NCBI RefSeq assembly: GCF_000420805.1
Contig: NZ_ATVQ01000001.1
Coordinates: 434,001 to 498,000, forward strand
From: Yaniella halotolerans DSM 15476
Lineage (GTDB): Bacteria; Actinomycetota; Actinomycetes; Actinomycetales; Micrococcaceae
Direction of reading: 5' to 3'
DNA length: 64,000 nt
Positions 17,457-27,359 of the stretch are shown here, in pieces. The position numbers were made by a program, and so were the translations under genes. Positions within the stretch are counted from its first letter, which is position 1; each line of letters begins with the position of its first letter. The notes beneath the pieces were generated by a model. The model worked only from the letters and a program-made list of their open reading frames with translations, had not been told where the DNA came from and searched no databases.

Positions 17457-17471
17457 TGTGTATGTCCTCTC

Positions 17472-17918
17472 CTAGGCGTGGTCACCGGAGTATGCCGGAC
17501 CCGCGTGGTCTTCTAGTTCCCGGCGGTACGCAGCATCATGCGGTCTGGGCTTACCAGTGACAGTATCAACAACGACCATGGTCGTCTCTGTGTAGACGCA
17601 CGGTTGGTCATTTTGGACCAGCAGATGACTCACAACGAACGAGGTGTTGCCGATACGTGAGATCCACACCCAGATCGTCGTCTGGCGCCCGTACTGTACT
17701 TCGCGATCGTACGTTGTGGTGAGCGCGCGGACAGCACGTCGATAGCCTGTCCCATCAGGGGTCGCTCCGGTCCATTGCTGCATGGCACGAACCCGGGCCT
17801 CTTCAAACAGAGTCATGATCCGCACATTATTGACGTGACCGTTGACATCTTGATCCGACCACCGAATCTGCACCTCAATGTCCGTGGCATACGACGTAAT
17901 TTCTTGGTAATCAGACAT
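17472..17918 (-). CDS. Acyl-CoA thioesterase, 4-hydroxybenzoyl-CoA thioesterase-like hotdog fold
   Basis: A 148-residue single hotdog domain. VQIRWSDQDVNGHVNNVRIM holds the conserved Asp near the start of the central helix, as in YbgC/4HBT enzymes. Longer readings upstream would overlap the divergent formate dehydrogenase gene; the ATG at 17918 has GGGAG upstream. It sits directly ahead of the glutaryl-CoA dehydrogenase-like gene, 15 bp apart, so the pair are probably co-transcribed. It should hydrolyse a short or aromatic acyl-CoA in the cytoplasm. Confidence 0.85.
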   Translation of the reverse strand: MSDYQEITSYATDIEVQIRWSDQDVNGHVNNVRIMTLFEEARVRAMQQWTGATPDGTGYRRAVRALTTTYDREVQYGRQTTIWVWISRIGNTSFVVSHLLVQNDQPCVYTETTMVVVDTVTGKPRPHDAAYRRELEDHAGPAYSGDHA

Positions 17919-18048
17919 GTGGCGTTGCTCCCTGTTTTCTCTGGCTGTCAGCGCTATTTTCCAGCTATTCTGCCACCCAAAACCACTACGAAAAACTCCC
18001 ACAGTTTGGGCCTCCCCACAAGGCAACACCTCTGCTAAGGTGGGACCC

Positions 18049-21000
18049 ATGTCACGGTTCTCAATGCTCGGATGGCCGGTCTTCCGCCAGACCAAGTCCA
18101 AAGATAAATATGGGCGCGGTCCCAGCGTGGAGTCGCCAAAATACGAGAATATGCGACCTCGCACCGAGGATGCAGACGATGTCGTCCAGAGTGTCTGCCC
18201 GTACTGTGCCGTTGGTTGTGGCCAGCGCATTTACGTTAAAGACAATGAAGTCATCCACATTGAAGGTGACCCTGACTCGCCGATTTCGCGTGGCCGATTG
18301 TGTCCAAAGGGCGCTGCCTCAGAGCAGCTAGTCAATACGCCGTCACGTCAGAAAACCGTACTTTACCGTGCACCGCGAGCTACCGATTGGGAAGAAATCG
18401 AGCTCGAGAAGGCCATGGATATGATCGCGGATCGCTTCTTGGAAGCACGCGAAAATCATTGGGAAGATTACGACGAGGAAGGTACTCCCGTCAATCGCAC
18501 CATGGGCATTGCGTCCCTCGGCGGTGCAACCATTGATAACGAAGAAAACTATCTGATCAAGAAGCTGTTCTCGGCCGCAGGCGCGGTACAGATCGAGAAC
18601 CAGGCTCGGATTTGACACTCCTCCACAGTTCCTAGTTTAGGATCTTCTTTTGGGCGTGGCGGTGCCACCCAGCCATTGCAAGATATGGCGAATGCAGACC
18701 TGATTTTGATTCAGGGTTCCAACATGGCTGAATGTCACCCTGTTGGGTTCCAGTGGGTTACTGAAGCCAAGCAGCGTGGTGCCAAGGTGATTCACGTTGA
18801 CCCGCGCTTTACGCGCACGTCCGCGGTTGCTGATAAGCACATCACCATTCGTGCCGGCTCTGACATTGTGTTGCTGGGCGCTCTGATCAACCACATGATC
18901 GAAAATGATTTGTGGTTCAAGGATTACGTTACGCACTACACCAATGCCGCCCACATCATTTCAGAAGGATTCGCCGGGCCAGAAGATCTGGACGGACTGT
19001 TCTCTGGCTACGATGACGAGCTGCAAGGCTATAACAACGAAACCTGGCAGTACGAGGAAGATCCTGATGCGGCAGATGGCATCGCCAAGGATATGACCCT
19101 GCAGCATCCTCGGTCGGTCTTCCAAATCCTGCGGCGTCACTACTCGCGGTACACACCGGAAGCCGTTGAGGACATGGCCGGCATTAGCCAAAAAGACTTC
19201 AAGTACTTGGCCGATGCCTTTGCCGAAAACTCCACTCGGGATCGGACAACTTGCATCGCGTATGCCCTGGGTTGGACACAGCACTCGATGGGTGCCCAAT
19301 TCATTCGAACAAGCGCCGTCCTACAGCTGCTCATGGGGAACATGGGTCGTCCCGGTGGTGGCATTATGGCACTGCGTGGCCATGCCACCATTCAGGGTTC
19401 CACGGATATCCCAACGCTATTCAATCTATTGCCCGGCTACCTGCCCTTCCCGGTTGCTGGCAAGCATGACACCCTCCAGGACTACTTCGACGAGTCATTT
19501 CCGCAAGACCAAAAAGGGTTTTGGCATAACGGAGACGCCTATATGATTTCGTTGCTGAAAGCCTGGTTCGGCGATGCTGCAACGGCAGAAAACGATTATG
19601 CATATCATTACTTGCCCCGTCTGACCGGTGCACATGGCACGTATCAAACGCTCATGCGCATGTTCGATAAGGGTGTGGACGGCTACTTCGTGCTGGGCCA
19701 GAACCCGGCTGTCGGGTCTGCCAATGGTCGTATGCAGCGCATGGGTATGGCGAACCTCAAATGGATGGTCGTGCGCGACTTCCAGCAAATCGAGACCGCC
19801 ACCTGGTGGCGCGATGGTCCAGAGATCCAGAGCGGTGAGTTGAAGACCGAAGAAATTGATACTGAAGTCTTCTTCATGCCCGCAGCCAACCACACAGAAA
19901 AAGCCGGCACGTTTACCCAGACACAGCGTTTAGTCCAGTGGCGTCACCAGGCTGTAACGCCACCCGGAGACGCACGCTCTGAATTGGAATTCTTCCACGA
20001 CCTCGGCAAGCGGCTCCGGGAACGCCTCCAAGACTCGACAGACCCGAGGGATCGTCCTCTGCTGGACATGACCTGGGACTACCCTGTTGATGAGCACGGT
20101 GAACCCGACGCCGAAGCCGTCATGAAAGAAATCAACGGCTTCTACACGACTGGTCCCGACGCGGGCAAACCGCTGGACAACTTCAACCAGATGAAGACCG
20201 ATGGTTCCACCGCCGGCGGCTGTTGGATTTACGCCGGTGTCTATGCTGGTGGGGTCAACCGTGCTGCACTTCGTGTACCCGGTGATAAACAGGACGAAAT
20301 GGCTCAAAAGTGGGCTTGGGCTTGGCCTGCGAACCGTCGAATTCTCTACAACCGTGCTTCAGCCGACCTAGACGGCAAACCGTGGTCGGAGCGCAAGAAG
20401 CTCGTCTGGTGGGATGAAGACGCCACGAAGTGGGTCGGTCACGACACCCCGGACTTCCCCATCGACCGTGCACCCAATGCCAAGTCAGAAAAGGGAGTCT
20501 TCGGCCCGGATGCACTGTCCGGAGATGATCCATTTATCATGCAAACCGATGGTAAAGGCTGGCTCTTTGCCCCCATGGGCATGAAGGACGGACCACTACC
20601 GACGCACTACGAACCTGCTGAGTCACCGGTAAGTAACACCATGTACCCACAGCAGGAGTCACCTTCTCGCTTGCTCATTACAGCTGAAGGAAACCAACTG
20701 GCCCCTGCTTCCGGGAACCCGGGATCAGAAGTCTACCCGCACGTGTTCACCACGTACCGTCTCACTGAGCATCACACCGCAGGTGGTATGAGCCGATTCC
20801 TGCCATATTTGTCCGAGTTGCAACCCGAAATGTTCTGTGAGGTTTCCGAAGAACTCGCCGAAGAATACGGATTGGAATCTTACGGCTGGGCGACCATTAT
20901 TTCACCGCGCGGTGCAATCGAGGCCCGGGTCCTGGTCACCCAGCGGATGAAGCCGGTGCGCGCCGGCGGCAAGACGATCCACCAGATCGGTCTGCCGTAT

Positions 21001-21306
21001 CACTGGGGCGTCGGAAAAGAGGCCCTCATTACCGGTGACGGGGCCAATGACCTACTGGGGATGACACTGGATCCCAACGTGTTCATCCAATCGGCCAAAG
21101 CCGTGGCCTGCGCTATCCAACCGGGGCGGCGTCCACGGGGCGAAGCCTTGGTGGAGTTCGTCAACGAATACCGCGAACGGGCTGGTATTACCGAAATGAC
21201 CGGTCAAAGCAGGCTCACCTATGAACGTGATCCGGAAACCATGGAAATTGCCGAACCCCCGACACTGTCTGAACCTGAGCATCACGAAGGAGACAAACTT
21301 GTTTGA
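18049..21306 (+). CDS. fdhA: Formate dehydrogenase alpha subunit, selenocysteine-containing
   Basis: A 1085-residue molybdo/tungsto-bis-PGD oxidoreductase read through an in-frame TGA at 18613-18615, decoded as Sec189. Residues 50-85 bind a [4Fe-4S] cluster (Cys50, Cys53, Cys57, Cys85). The context NQARI-Sec-HSSTVPSLGSSFGRG is the active-site motif of FDH-N-type enzymes, where Sec ligates the metal and the next His takes part in catalysis. The C-terminal pterin-binding domain contains GGKTIHQIGLPYHWG. The ATG at 18049 follows AAGGTGG; no twin-arginine leader is present, so the subunit is probably cytoplasmic. The Fe-S and NrfD-like subunits follow with overlapping frames. Sec biosynthesis genes follow within 8 kb. 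A gene finder that treats TGA as stop will split or truncate it. Confidence 0.95.
18613..18660 (+). promoter_or_regulatory. Sec UGA codon and SECIS-like mRNA hairpin
   Basis: Downstream of the TGA (18613-18615), TCCTA at 18630-18634 pairs with TAGGA at 18638-18642 around a GTT loop. The loop begins with G and lies 19 nt after the UGA, inside the spacing known for bacterial SECIS elements (about 16-37 nt, G among the first two loop bases). CCAC at 18623-18626 and GTGG at 18656-18659 could form a lower stem. The downstream selB gene encodes the factor expected to bind it. Confidence 0.75.
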
Positions 21307-22351
21307 CTTCAGAGAAAAACCCGGCCAGCTCATCGATGCCCACGGTCAGGACACCGAACGCAAGGGATTCTTCACCGACACCTCGATTTGCATTGGTTGT
21401 AAAGCGTGCGAGGTCGCTTGTAAAGAGTGGAACGAGGTGCCCATGGACGGCAACCTTGAACTGCTGGAATCATCATACGATAACACCGGTGATCTCGGGG
21501 CCAATACCTGGCGGCACGTCGCGTTCATCGAGCAAGACGAGCAACAAATTGAAAAAGCCCGTGACTCCGGTCAAAAACTCGTGAGTCTCGGGATGCCTTC
21601 CATCGGTGCCCCGGAAGCTCGTCAAAAAGAGAGCGCCAAACATATTGGTATGCCAGAGTTTGGCTCCCCCGGTACCCGCATCAAAGAAAAAGTGGATAAC
21701 CCGCCGAACCCAGACACCCCGGAATTCCGGTGGTTGATGAGCTCGGATGTGTGCAAACACTGTACCTTCGCCGGGTGTTTGGACGTCTGCCCAACGGGCG
21801 CCCTATACCGCACCGAGTACGGCACCGTAGTCGTCCAAGACGATATTTGTAATGGTTGTGGGACCTGCGTTGCCGGTTGTCCTTTCGGTGTTATCGAACG
21901 CCGCGATACAGGCACGATACATACCAAACCAGACCGGGTAGATTCCCGCTACGCCATGGACGTCAAAAACGAGGGTACCGCCAATAAATGCACGCTGTGC
22001 TATGACCGTCTAGTGGACGATCAGCAGCCAGCCTGTGCCCAAACCTGCCCGACCACCTCAATCAAGTTTGGCAATCAGTCTGAAATGGTCGAAAGCGCGG
22101 TAGAACGCGTTACCACCATGCACGCACAGGGCAGCACAGAAGCCCGCCTCTATGGTGCCAATCCAAACGACGGTGTCGGCGGCATTGGTTCGGTCTTCCT
22201 GCTGCTGGACGAACCAGAAGTCTATGGACTCCCACCAGATCCACAGGTTCCGACCAAAGACCTACCGCACATGTATAAGAAGGTCGGTATCGCTGCGGCC
22301 GGAATGCTGGCTGCTGCGGCGACCGCTTTCGTAGGAGCGCGCAAAAAGTGA
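21299..22351 (+). CDS. fdhB: Formate dehydrogenase iron-sulfur subunit
   Basis: A 350-residue electron-transfer subunit with four ferredoxin-type cysteine clusters: CIGCKACEVACKEWNE, CKHCTFAGCLDVCPTGAL, CNGCGTCVAGCPFGVI and CTLCYDRLVDDQQPACAQTCP. A single C-terminal hydrophobic segment (VGIAAAGMLAAAATAFVG) ending in RKK would anchor it in the membrane facing the cytoplasm. I place the start at TTG 21299, which overlaps the end of the catalytic subunit by 8 nt and follows AAGGAG; an in-frame ATG upstream lies deep within fdhA. It passes electrons from the formate site to the membrane subunit encoded next. Confidence 0.9.
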   Translation: MFDFREKPGQLIDAHGQDTERKGFFTDTSICIGCKACEVACKEWNEVPMDGNLELLESSYDNTGDLGANTWRHVAFIEQDEQQIEKARDSGQKLVSLGMPSIGAPEARQKESAKHIGMPEFGSPGTRIKEKVDNPPNPDTPEFRWLMSSDVCKHCTFAGCLDVCPTGALYRTEYGTVVVQDDICNGCGTCVAGCPFGVIERRDTGTIHTKPDRVDSRYAMDVKNEGTANKCTLCYDRLVDDQQPACAQTCPTTSIKFGNQSEMVESAVERVTTMHAQGSTEARLYGANPNDGVGGIGSVFLLLDEPEVYGLPPDPQVPTKDLPHMYKKVGIAAAGMLAAAATAFVGARKK

Positions 22352-23448
22352 CCCTTTCTGATTTCGACTCATATCGGCCCGCGAATGAAGGTCGCCGTAA
22401 AAAGAAACGCAACCGCCCTGCTGGCAATGGTCGCCGGCGCGGTGGTGGCGGCGATGGCGCGCGCGAAATGTCGATGGTCGATGACGTCGAATTCAGTGAT
22501 TCCTACTACGGTCGCCCGATTGTTAAACCACCACCGTGGGACGATAAGATCTCGGCCTACCTTTTCCTGGGCGGGGTCGCTGGCGGTTCAGCCATGCTCG
22601 CCGTCGGAGCACAGGCAGCAGGACTTGAAGCACTACGACGCAATAGTCGGCTCACCGCCCTGGGCGCCACCATCGGTGGTACAGGCTTTTTGATTCTCGA
22701 CCTCGGACGCCCAGAACGCTTTTTACACATGATGCGTACGTTCAAACCCTCCTCTCCCATGAACATGGGAACGTGGATACTTGGAGGATTTGGCACTGCG
22801 GCTGGTGTAGTTGCGGCCATCGAAGTCGACCGGCTGACCGGCGAAAACCTTCCGCTGGGCCCGCTTCGGGCGTTACTGCACTGGATAGAAAAACCTACCG
22901 GTGCCCTCGCCGCCCTCTTCGGAGCACCGCTAGCCTCCTACACCGGGGCGCTGCTGGCCGACACCGCCGTCCCCACCTGGAATGCGGCCAAAGACAATCT
23001 GTCATATCTTTTCGTGTCATCAGCAGCCATGGCGTCCTCCGGGGTCGCGATGATGACGACCCCGGCGTCGCAGACCCGTCCTGCACGGGCACTGGCCACC
23101 CTCGGTGCGGCCGCTGATCTGTATTTTGCTGAAAAGCTCACCGAGCCGATGCACCCAGCAGAGGCCGAACCACTGCAAACCGGTCGGGCCGGCAAAAAAC
23201 TTCGCTGGGCCAAAGGCCTCACGATTGCCGGCGGGATCGGAGCAGCACTGCTGGGCGGCAACCGGGTAGCTGCCATTGTCTCCGGTGCAGCCCTGGCTAC
23301 CGCTTCCCTACTGACCCGCTCAGGCGTGTTGGAAGCCGGTATCGAGTCGACGAAAGATCCCCGCCACGTCGTGGAACCACAAAAAGCTCGCCTCGAAGCA
23401 CGCCGCGCGCAAGGCATTGTCGACGACTCAATCACGACCGTAGGTTAA
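22348..23448 (+). CDS. NrfD/PsrC-like membrane subunit of formate dehydrogenase
   Basis: A 366-residue integral membrane protein. The N-terminal 60 residues are basic and soluble (RRKKKRNRPAG, then Gly/Arg-rich), followed by WDDKISAYLFLGGVAGGSAM, the typical first-helix region of NrfD/PsrC quinone-interacting subunits, and ILDLGRPERFLHMM, a conserved loop of that family. Further helices follow to about residue 320. The GTG start overlaps the fdhB stop (GTGA). This replaces the cytochrome b subunit of E. coli FDH-N and should deliver electrons to menaquinone. The stop overlaps the convergent selD stop by 4 nt (TTAA). Confidence 0.85.
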   Translation: MTLSDFDSYRPANEGRRKKKRNRPAGNGRRRGGGGDGAREMSMVDDVEFSDSYYGRPIVKPPPWDDKISAYLFLGGVAGGSAMLAVGAQAAGLEALRRNSRLTALGATIGGTGFLILDLGRPERFLHMMRTFKPSSPMNMGTWILGGFGTAAGVVAAIEVDRLTGENLPLGPLRALLHWIEKPTGALAALFGAPLASYTGALLADTAVPTWNAAKDNLSYLFVSSAAMASSGVAMMTTPASQTRPARALATLGAAADLYFAEKLTEPMHPAEAEPLQTGRAGKKLRWAKGLTIAGGIGAALLGGNRVAAIVSGAALATASLLTRSGVLEAGIESTKDPRHVVEPQKARLEARRAQGIVDDSITTVG

Positions 23449-24449
23449 CGCACCTCGACGACCCCGGCACGATCAGTGGTGTAACCAATCACCGGATGAC
23501 CCGGAAGTTCACCAACCACGAGCAACCCACCCGAGGTTTGTGCATCGGCCAGCACCAACAGATCTTCTTCGGTCAGGCCACTGCCGGTCTCGATATGCGG
23601 CGCAACCCAATCCAGGTTGCGTCGCGTACCGCCCGAAATAAAACCATCGCGCAGCGCTTCGGCCGCGCCATCAACCAGCGGAACCGCAGCCTTATCGACC
23701 ACCGCACCCACGTGGGAGGCACGCATCATCTTATACAGATGGCCCAACAGCCCGAATCCAGTCACATCGGTCGCGGCTTTGAGTCCGGCAACCACACTCT
23801 GTTCTGCGGCCGCCTTATTCAACGTCGTCATCGTATCGATCGCAGCTTGGAAGACCTCACCGGTTGCTTTGTGCCGGTTATTCAGCAACCCCAAACCAAT
23901 CGGTTTCGTCAGCGTCAACGGCAAACCGGCCTCGGCTGTGTCATTGCGAAGGAGCTGATCTACCTTTGCCGTACCGGTAACGGCCATACCGTATTTCGGC
24001 TCTGGATCATCGACCGTATGCCCACCAATGACCGGACATCCGGCTTCACGCCCGATGGCTAACCCACCGGCCAGCACCTCGGACATCATCTCCGCCGGCA
24101 GCACACCGCGTGGCCAGCCCATCAGGTTGATGGCCACGATCGGTTGGCCACCCATCGCATAAATATCACTGATCGCATTGGCGGCGGCGATCCGACCCCA
24201 GTCATAGGCCGAGTCGACCACCGGCGTGAAAAAGTCGGCGGTCGATAAGATCGCGGTGTCACCGTCAAGATGCACCGCAGCGGCGTCATCGCCATCATCA
24301 ACGCCCACCAGGACATTGCCATAATCCTGGCCGGCCAACTGGGCGACAGCGCCTTCAAGTTCACCCGGCGGGATCTTACAGGCACACCCACCACCTGAGG
24401 CCGTGGTGGTTAAACGCGGAACGGAAGCTTGTTCTAAAATTTCGGACAT
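23445..24449 (-). CDS. selD: Selenophosphate synthetase
   Basis: A 334-residue enzyme that makes selenophosphate from selenide and ATP, the selenium donor for Sec-tRNA. SGGGCACKIPP carries the catalytic Cys22 and Lys25, equivalent to Cys17/Lys20 of E. coli SelD; cysteine rather than Sec is used. STADFFTPVVDSAYDWGRIAAANAISDIYAMGG is the ATP-metal core, with its conserved Asp residues. It lies downstream of the GNAT-AAA gene on the same strand (81 bp apart) and converges with the formate dehydrogenase operon. Confidence 0.97.
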   Translation of the reverse strand: MSEILEQASVPRLTTTASGGGCACKIPPGELEGAVAQLAGQDYGNVLVGVDDGDDAAAVHLDGDTAILSTADFFTPVVDSAYDWGRIAAANAISDIYAMGGQPIVAINLMGWPRGVLPAEMMSEVLAGGLAIGREAGCPVIGGHTVDDPEPKYGMAVTGTAKVDQLLRNDTAEAGLPLTLTKPIGLGLLNNRHKATGEVFQAAIDTMTTLNKAAAEQSVVAGLKAATDVTGFGLLGHLYKMMRASHVGAVVDKAAVPLVDGAAEALRDGFISGGTRRNLDWVAPHIETGSGLTEEDLLVLADAQTSGGLLVVGELPGHPVIGYTTDRAGVVEVR

Positions 24450-24530
24450 ACGCCCCAGTATAGGAACGCTGGAGCAACACCGACAGTGCCCGCTCGCGGA
24501 GCAATCAACCTCGCAGAGCTCAAAAAGGTC

Positions 24531-25814
24531 CTAGAGCCGAGCGTAGGATTCGATATCTTCATCGAAGGCGTCAATATCGAGCGGTGAGACCGTGGCACGC
24601 GTGACAGATAGTGCGTCGATATAGCTGGTCGTCGTCAGTTCATCGGCGGGACGCTGCGAACCATTGCCATTGAGCGCACGCGCCAGGGCTTCCTGGGAGG
24701 CCCGTCGGGCGGCGTACTCAATGTCGGCGGGTGTCATACCCTCGCTGGCCTGGGCCAGGTCGTCGAAATTGATTTGCTCGGCGACCGATTCAGGGACATA
24801 ACGCTGCCAGATCGCGATGCGGGCTTCGGTATCGGGCAGGCCGATCGGAATGACATAGTCGAAGCGACCGTGCCGCAAAAATGCCGTGTCCAGTGCGCGC
24901 ACAAAATTGGTGGCACAGATCAGCAACAGTCCGTCTCGGTCGCGAAACTCGGCGACCTGTTTGAGCAGTTCATTCGTCACGCCCTGCGTGGGCGACGGCG
25001 GATCACCGCGACGTTGGGAGGCGACTTCTTCGACCTCATCGATAAAGACCACGGCGTGTTCCAGATCGTAGATCGCCTCGAAGGTGGTGCGAAAAGCATT
25101 GGGGAGTCCGCCGGGAAGCTCGGCCAGTCGTGAGGGGAACAGCTCGACGAAGGGCCAGCCCAGTCGTGAAGCGACCGCTTTGGCAAACGTCGTCTTGCCG
25201 GTTCCGGGTGGGCCGAACAGCATGACCGCACGGGGTGGCACCACCCCGAATTGATCGGCCAGATTCGGTTGTGACAACGGGGTAATCAGCCGCTCTTCAA
25301 GAAGGCCCTTCTCCTGCTGCATACCGCTGACCGCGTTCCAGAGACGGCGCGGCAGCACACGTCCACCCAGTTCTCGGAGTTTGTCCAATTCCCGACGCTG
25401 CACCGGCATGCCCCGTTCCAAATACCGCAGCGGGTTATGAATTTCGAAGCCATTGGCCGTTAGGGCGGCGGCTGATTCGTCCTCGAGTGACGTGAGAATC
25501 GAAAGTTTCGATAACCCCAGGGGCGCGATGCGCCGTTCCAGGGCGTCCAAGAGGCGGCCGCCAAGTTCGGGACCGGTGGAGTTTTCGAGTCCGAAAAAGA
25601 CAATCCAGCCTTGGGCGTGCGCGGCGCGGCCGACGACCGCACCAATGACACGATCGTATTCGGTGGCCACCAGGGCATAGTCGGCTTGGCATGACGCGAT
25701 GACCTCTGGCAATGAGTACACCGGCGGGGTGCCGCGCTGCTTGGCTCGCTCCCAGAGCCGCACGATGGCGTCAAGATCGTCGTCGTGAAATTCTCGAACG
25801 TGAGCGCGTTGCAT
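24531..25814 (-). CDS. GNAT-like domain fused to a classical AAA ATPase, within the selenium locus
   Basis: A 427-residue two-domain protein. Residues 1-135 have a GNAT-type acetyltransferase layout: VREFHDDDLDAIVRLWERA, DRVIGAVVGRAA, then LSKLSILTSLEDESAAALTANGF. Residues 165-427 are an AAA module with Walker A GPPGTGKTT, Walker B VVFIDEVEEV, sensor-1 LLICATNF and the arginine-finger segment RHGRFDYVIPIGLPD, closest in style to FtsH/p97-type ATPases but without protease or membrane segments. The ATG at 25814 starts the recognisable GNAT fold; an earlier ATG adds 25 unlike residues. It lies between tRNA-Sec and selD. A function is not known to me; remodelling of a Sec-pathway or FDH assembly partner is only a context-based guess. 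Confidence 0.75.
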   Translation of the reverse strand: MQRAHVREFHDDDLDAIVRLWERAKQRGTPPVYSLPEVIASCQADYALVATEYDRVIGAVVGRAAHAQGWIVFFGLENSTGPELGGRLLDALERRIAPLGLSKLSILTSLEDESAAALTANGFEIHNPLRYLERGMPVQRRELDKLRELGGRVLPRRLWNAVSGMQQEKGLLEERLITPLSQPNLADQFGVVPPRAVMLFGPPGTGKTTFAKAVASRLGWPFVELFPSRLAELPGGLPNAFRTTFEAIYDLEHAVVFIDEVEEVASQRRGDPPSPTQGVTNELLKQVAEFRDRDGLLLICATNFVRALDTAFLRHGRFDYVIPIGLPDTEARIAIWQRYVPESVAEQINFDDLAQASEGMTPADIEYAARRASQEALARALNGNGSQRPADELTTTSYIDALSVTRATVSPLDIDAFDEDIESYARL

Positions 25815-25914
25815 GAACGCACTGTAGCAGCTGACCGGTGTGCGGTCTAGAGTGCTGAAATATGTGGGCGCGCAGTGATGCTGCAGCACGGCAAACGTGA
25901 TAGTTTGATTTTTT

Positions 25915-26010
25915 GGAGGCGTTAGGGTTCCTGGTGGTCCCCGCGGTCTTCAAAACCGACGAGACCAAGTAGCTTGGTCTGGCGGGTTCGATTCCCGTCC
26001 GCCTCCGCCA
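25915..26010 (+). tRNA. selC: tRNA-Sec (anticodon TCA)
   Basis: A 96-nt tRNA gene with encoded CCA. The acceptor GGAGGCG pairs with CGCCTCC before G-CCA. The anticodon loop CTTCAAA presents TCA. The variable arm is long, AGACCAAG-TAG-CTTGGTCT, an 8-bp stem characteristic of selenocysteine tRNA. The T arm is CGGG-TTCGATT-CCCG. It stands immediately before selA, on the same strand, and reads the UGA found in fdhA. Confidence 0.96.
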
Positions 26011-26027
26011 GATTTGAAAGGTGCCCG

Positions 26028-27359
26028 GTGAGTTCAGATAGTCCCGCCACTTCAGACCCGCGCCGCGCGATCCCCTCGACTGATCGGCTGTTAGCGCTAC
26101 CGGAGGTCGTGGCTGCCGGTCAGCGATTGGCTGCGCAGGTGATTCGCCGTTTGATCACGGACATCCAGGCTGCTGCTCGACGCGGTGAGCTACCGCCAGA
26201 CGCGGTGGTACCCCGGGTGATCGAGGCTGTGCAAACCACGCAGCCAAGCGAGCTGTCGGCGGTGCTCAATGCCACCGGCGTCATTATTCATACAAATTTG
26301 GGGCGTGCCCCGTTATCCGATGCGGCACGCAATGCCCTGTTGGCTGCGGCCGGTTACGTGGATCTTGAACTGGACCTTGACGACGGCAAACGCAGTAAGC
26401 GCGGTACTTGGGCCAAAGCCGCACTGCTGGCCCAAGCACCCGATGCCGACGACGCGTTAATCGTCAACAATGGTGCCGCGGCACTGTCGCTGGCAACGAC
26501 TGGCCTAGCCGTAGCTCAGGGCACACCGGAAGTGGTGCTAAGTCGCGGTGAACTGGTCGAAATTGGGGCGGGGTTCCGTCTTCCCGATCTCATCACGTCG
26601 ACCGGTACACGATTGGCCGAGGTGGGCACGACGAATCGCACCACGCTGGACGACTATCGCGGTGCGGTCACTGAGACCACCGGCGCGCTACTGAAAGTGC
26701 ATCCGTCGAATTACTGGATCGGTGGTTTCAATTCGAGTGTGACGACGAAACAGCTGGCCACCCTGGCGGCCGAGCAAGCACTCCCGTTGATCGTAGATGT
26801 CGGGTCAGGACTATTTGAATCCGATTCGGTCCTGCCGGATGAGCCGACCATTGGCCAGGCACTGCGCGATGGTGCCGACGTGGTGATTGCCAGTGGCGAC
26901 AAGCTACTGGGCGGTCCACAAGCCGGTCTGTTACTGGGTTCTCGCACCGCGCTACAGAAGCTTGCCGCCCATCCTCTGGCGCGCGCTTTCCGAGCCGATA
27001 AGTTCACGCTGGCGGCGCTAGAAGCCACGCTCAATGCGCCCTCTACCCCGGTGTACGACGCGCTGCACGCTGATGGCGATGAGCTGTATGCCCGAAGCCG
27101 CCGGATTGCCGAAGCACTTGACGCCCAAGTGGTCGCCCACGAGGGACGCGTTGGCGGTGGCGGCGGAGCCGGCGTGCCGATTGCCGGGTGGGCGGTGCGC
27201 CTCCCCGAGCATTTCGCCCATCCGTTGCGTACCGGCAGTCCGGCGATTTTGCCCCGGGTTGCCGCTGGTCGCTGTCTGCTGGATCTCCGGTGCGTGCCGG
27301 CGGCTGAGGATGAGAGGGTGCTGCAGCGGCTCCGGCAGATCGCGGAGGGTGTAGCGTGA
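26028..27359 (+). CDS. selA: L-seryl-tRNA(Sec) selenium transferase
   Basis: A 443-residue PLP enzyme converting seryl-tRNA(Sec) to selenocysteinyl-tRNA(Sec) with selenophosphate. VIIHTNLGRAPLS and GDKLLGGPQAG (PLP lysine Lys292, E. coli Lys295) are diagnostic. The N-terminal helical domain includes the known family pattern IPSTDRLL. The start is GTG at 26028 with AAAGG upstream, 17 nt after the tRNA gene; longer readings would include tRNA sequence. It overlaps selB by 4 nt (GTGA). Confidence 0.96.
   Translation: MSSDSPATSDPRRAIPSTDRLLALPEVVAAGQRLAAQVIRRLITDIQAAARRGELPPDAVVPRVIEAVQTTQPSELSAVLNATGVIIHTNLGRAPLSDAARNALLAAAGYVDLELDLDDGKRSKRGTWAKAALLAQAPDADDALIVNNGAAALSLATTGLAVAQGTPEVVLSRGELVEIGAGFRLPDLITSTGTRLAEVGTTNRTTLDDYRGAVTETTGALLKVHPSNYWIGGFNSSVTTKQLATLAAEQALPLIVDVGSGLFESDSVLPDEPTIGQALRDGADVVIASGDKLLGGPQAGLLLGSRTALQKLAAHPLARAFRADKFTLAALEATLNAPSTPVYDALHADGDELYARSRRIAEALDAQVVAHEGRVGGGGGAGVPIAGWAVRLPEHFAHPLRTGSPAILPRVAAGRCLLDLRCVPAAEDERVLQRLRQIAEGVA

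Noticed and set aside
17919-18230. N-terminal extension of the thioesterase
   Set aside because: It would run antisense through the formate dehydrogenase start; the ATG at 17918 has a ribosome-binding site and begins the hotdog fold.
18676-21306. A shorter formate dehydrogenase starting at ATG 18676
   Set aside because: It lacks the Fe-S domain and active-site Sec, has no ribosome-binding site, and continues in frame from the upstream part through the TGA.
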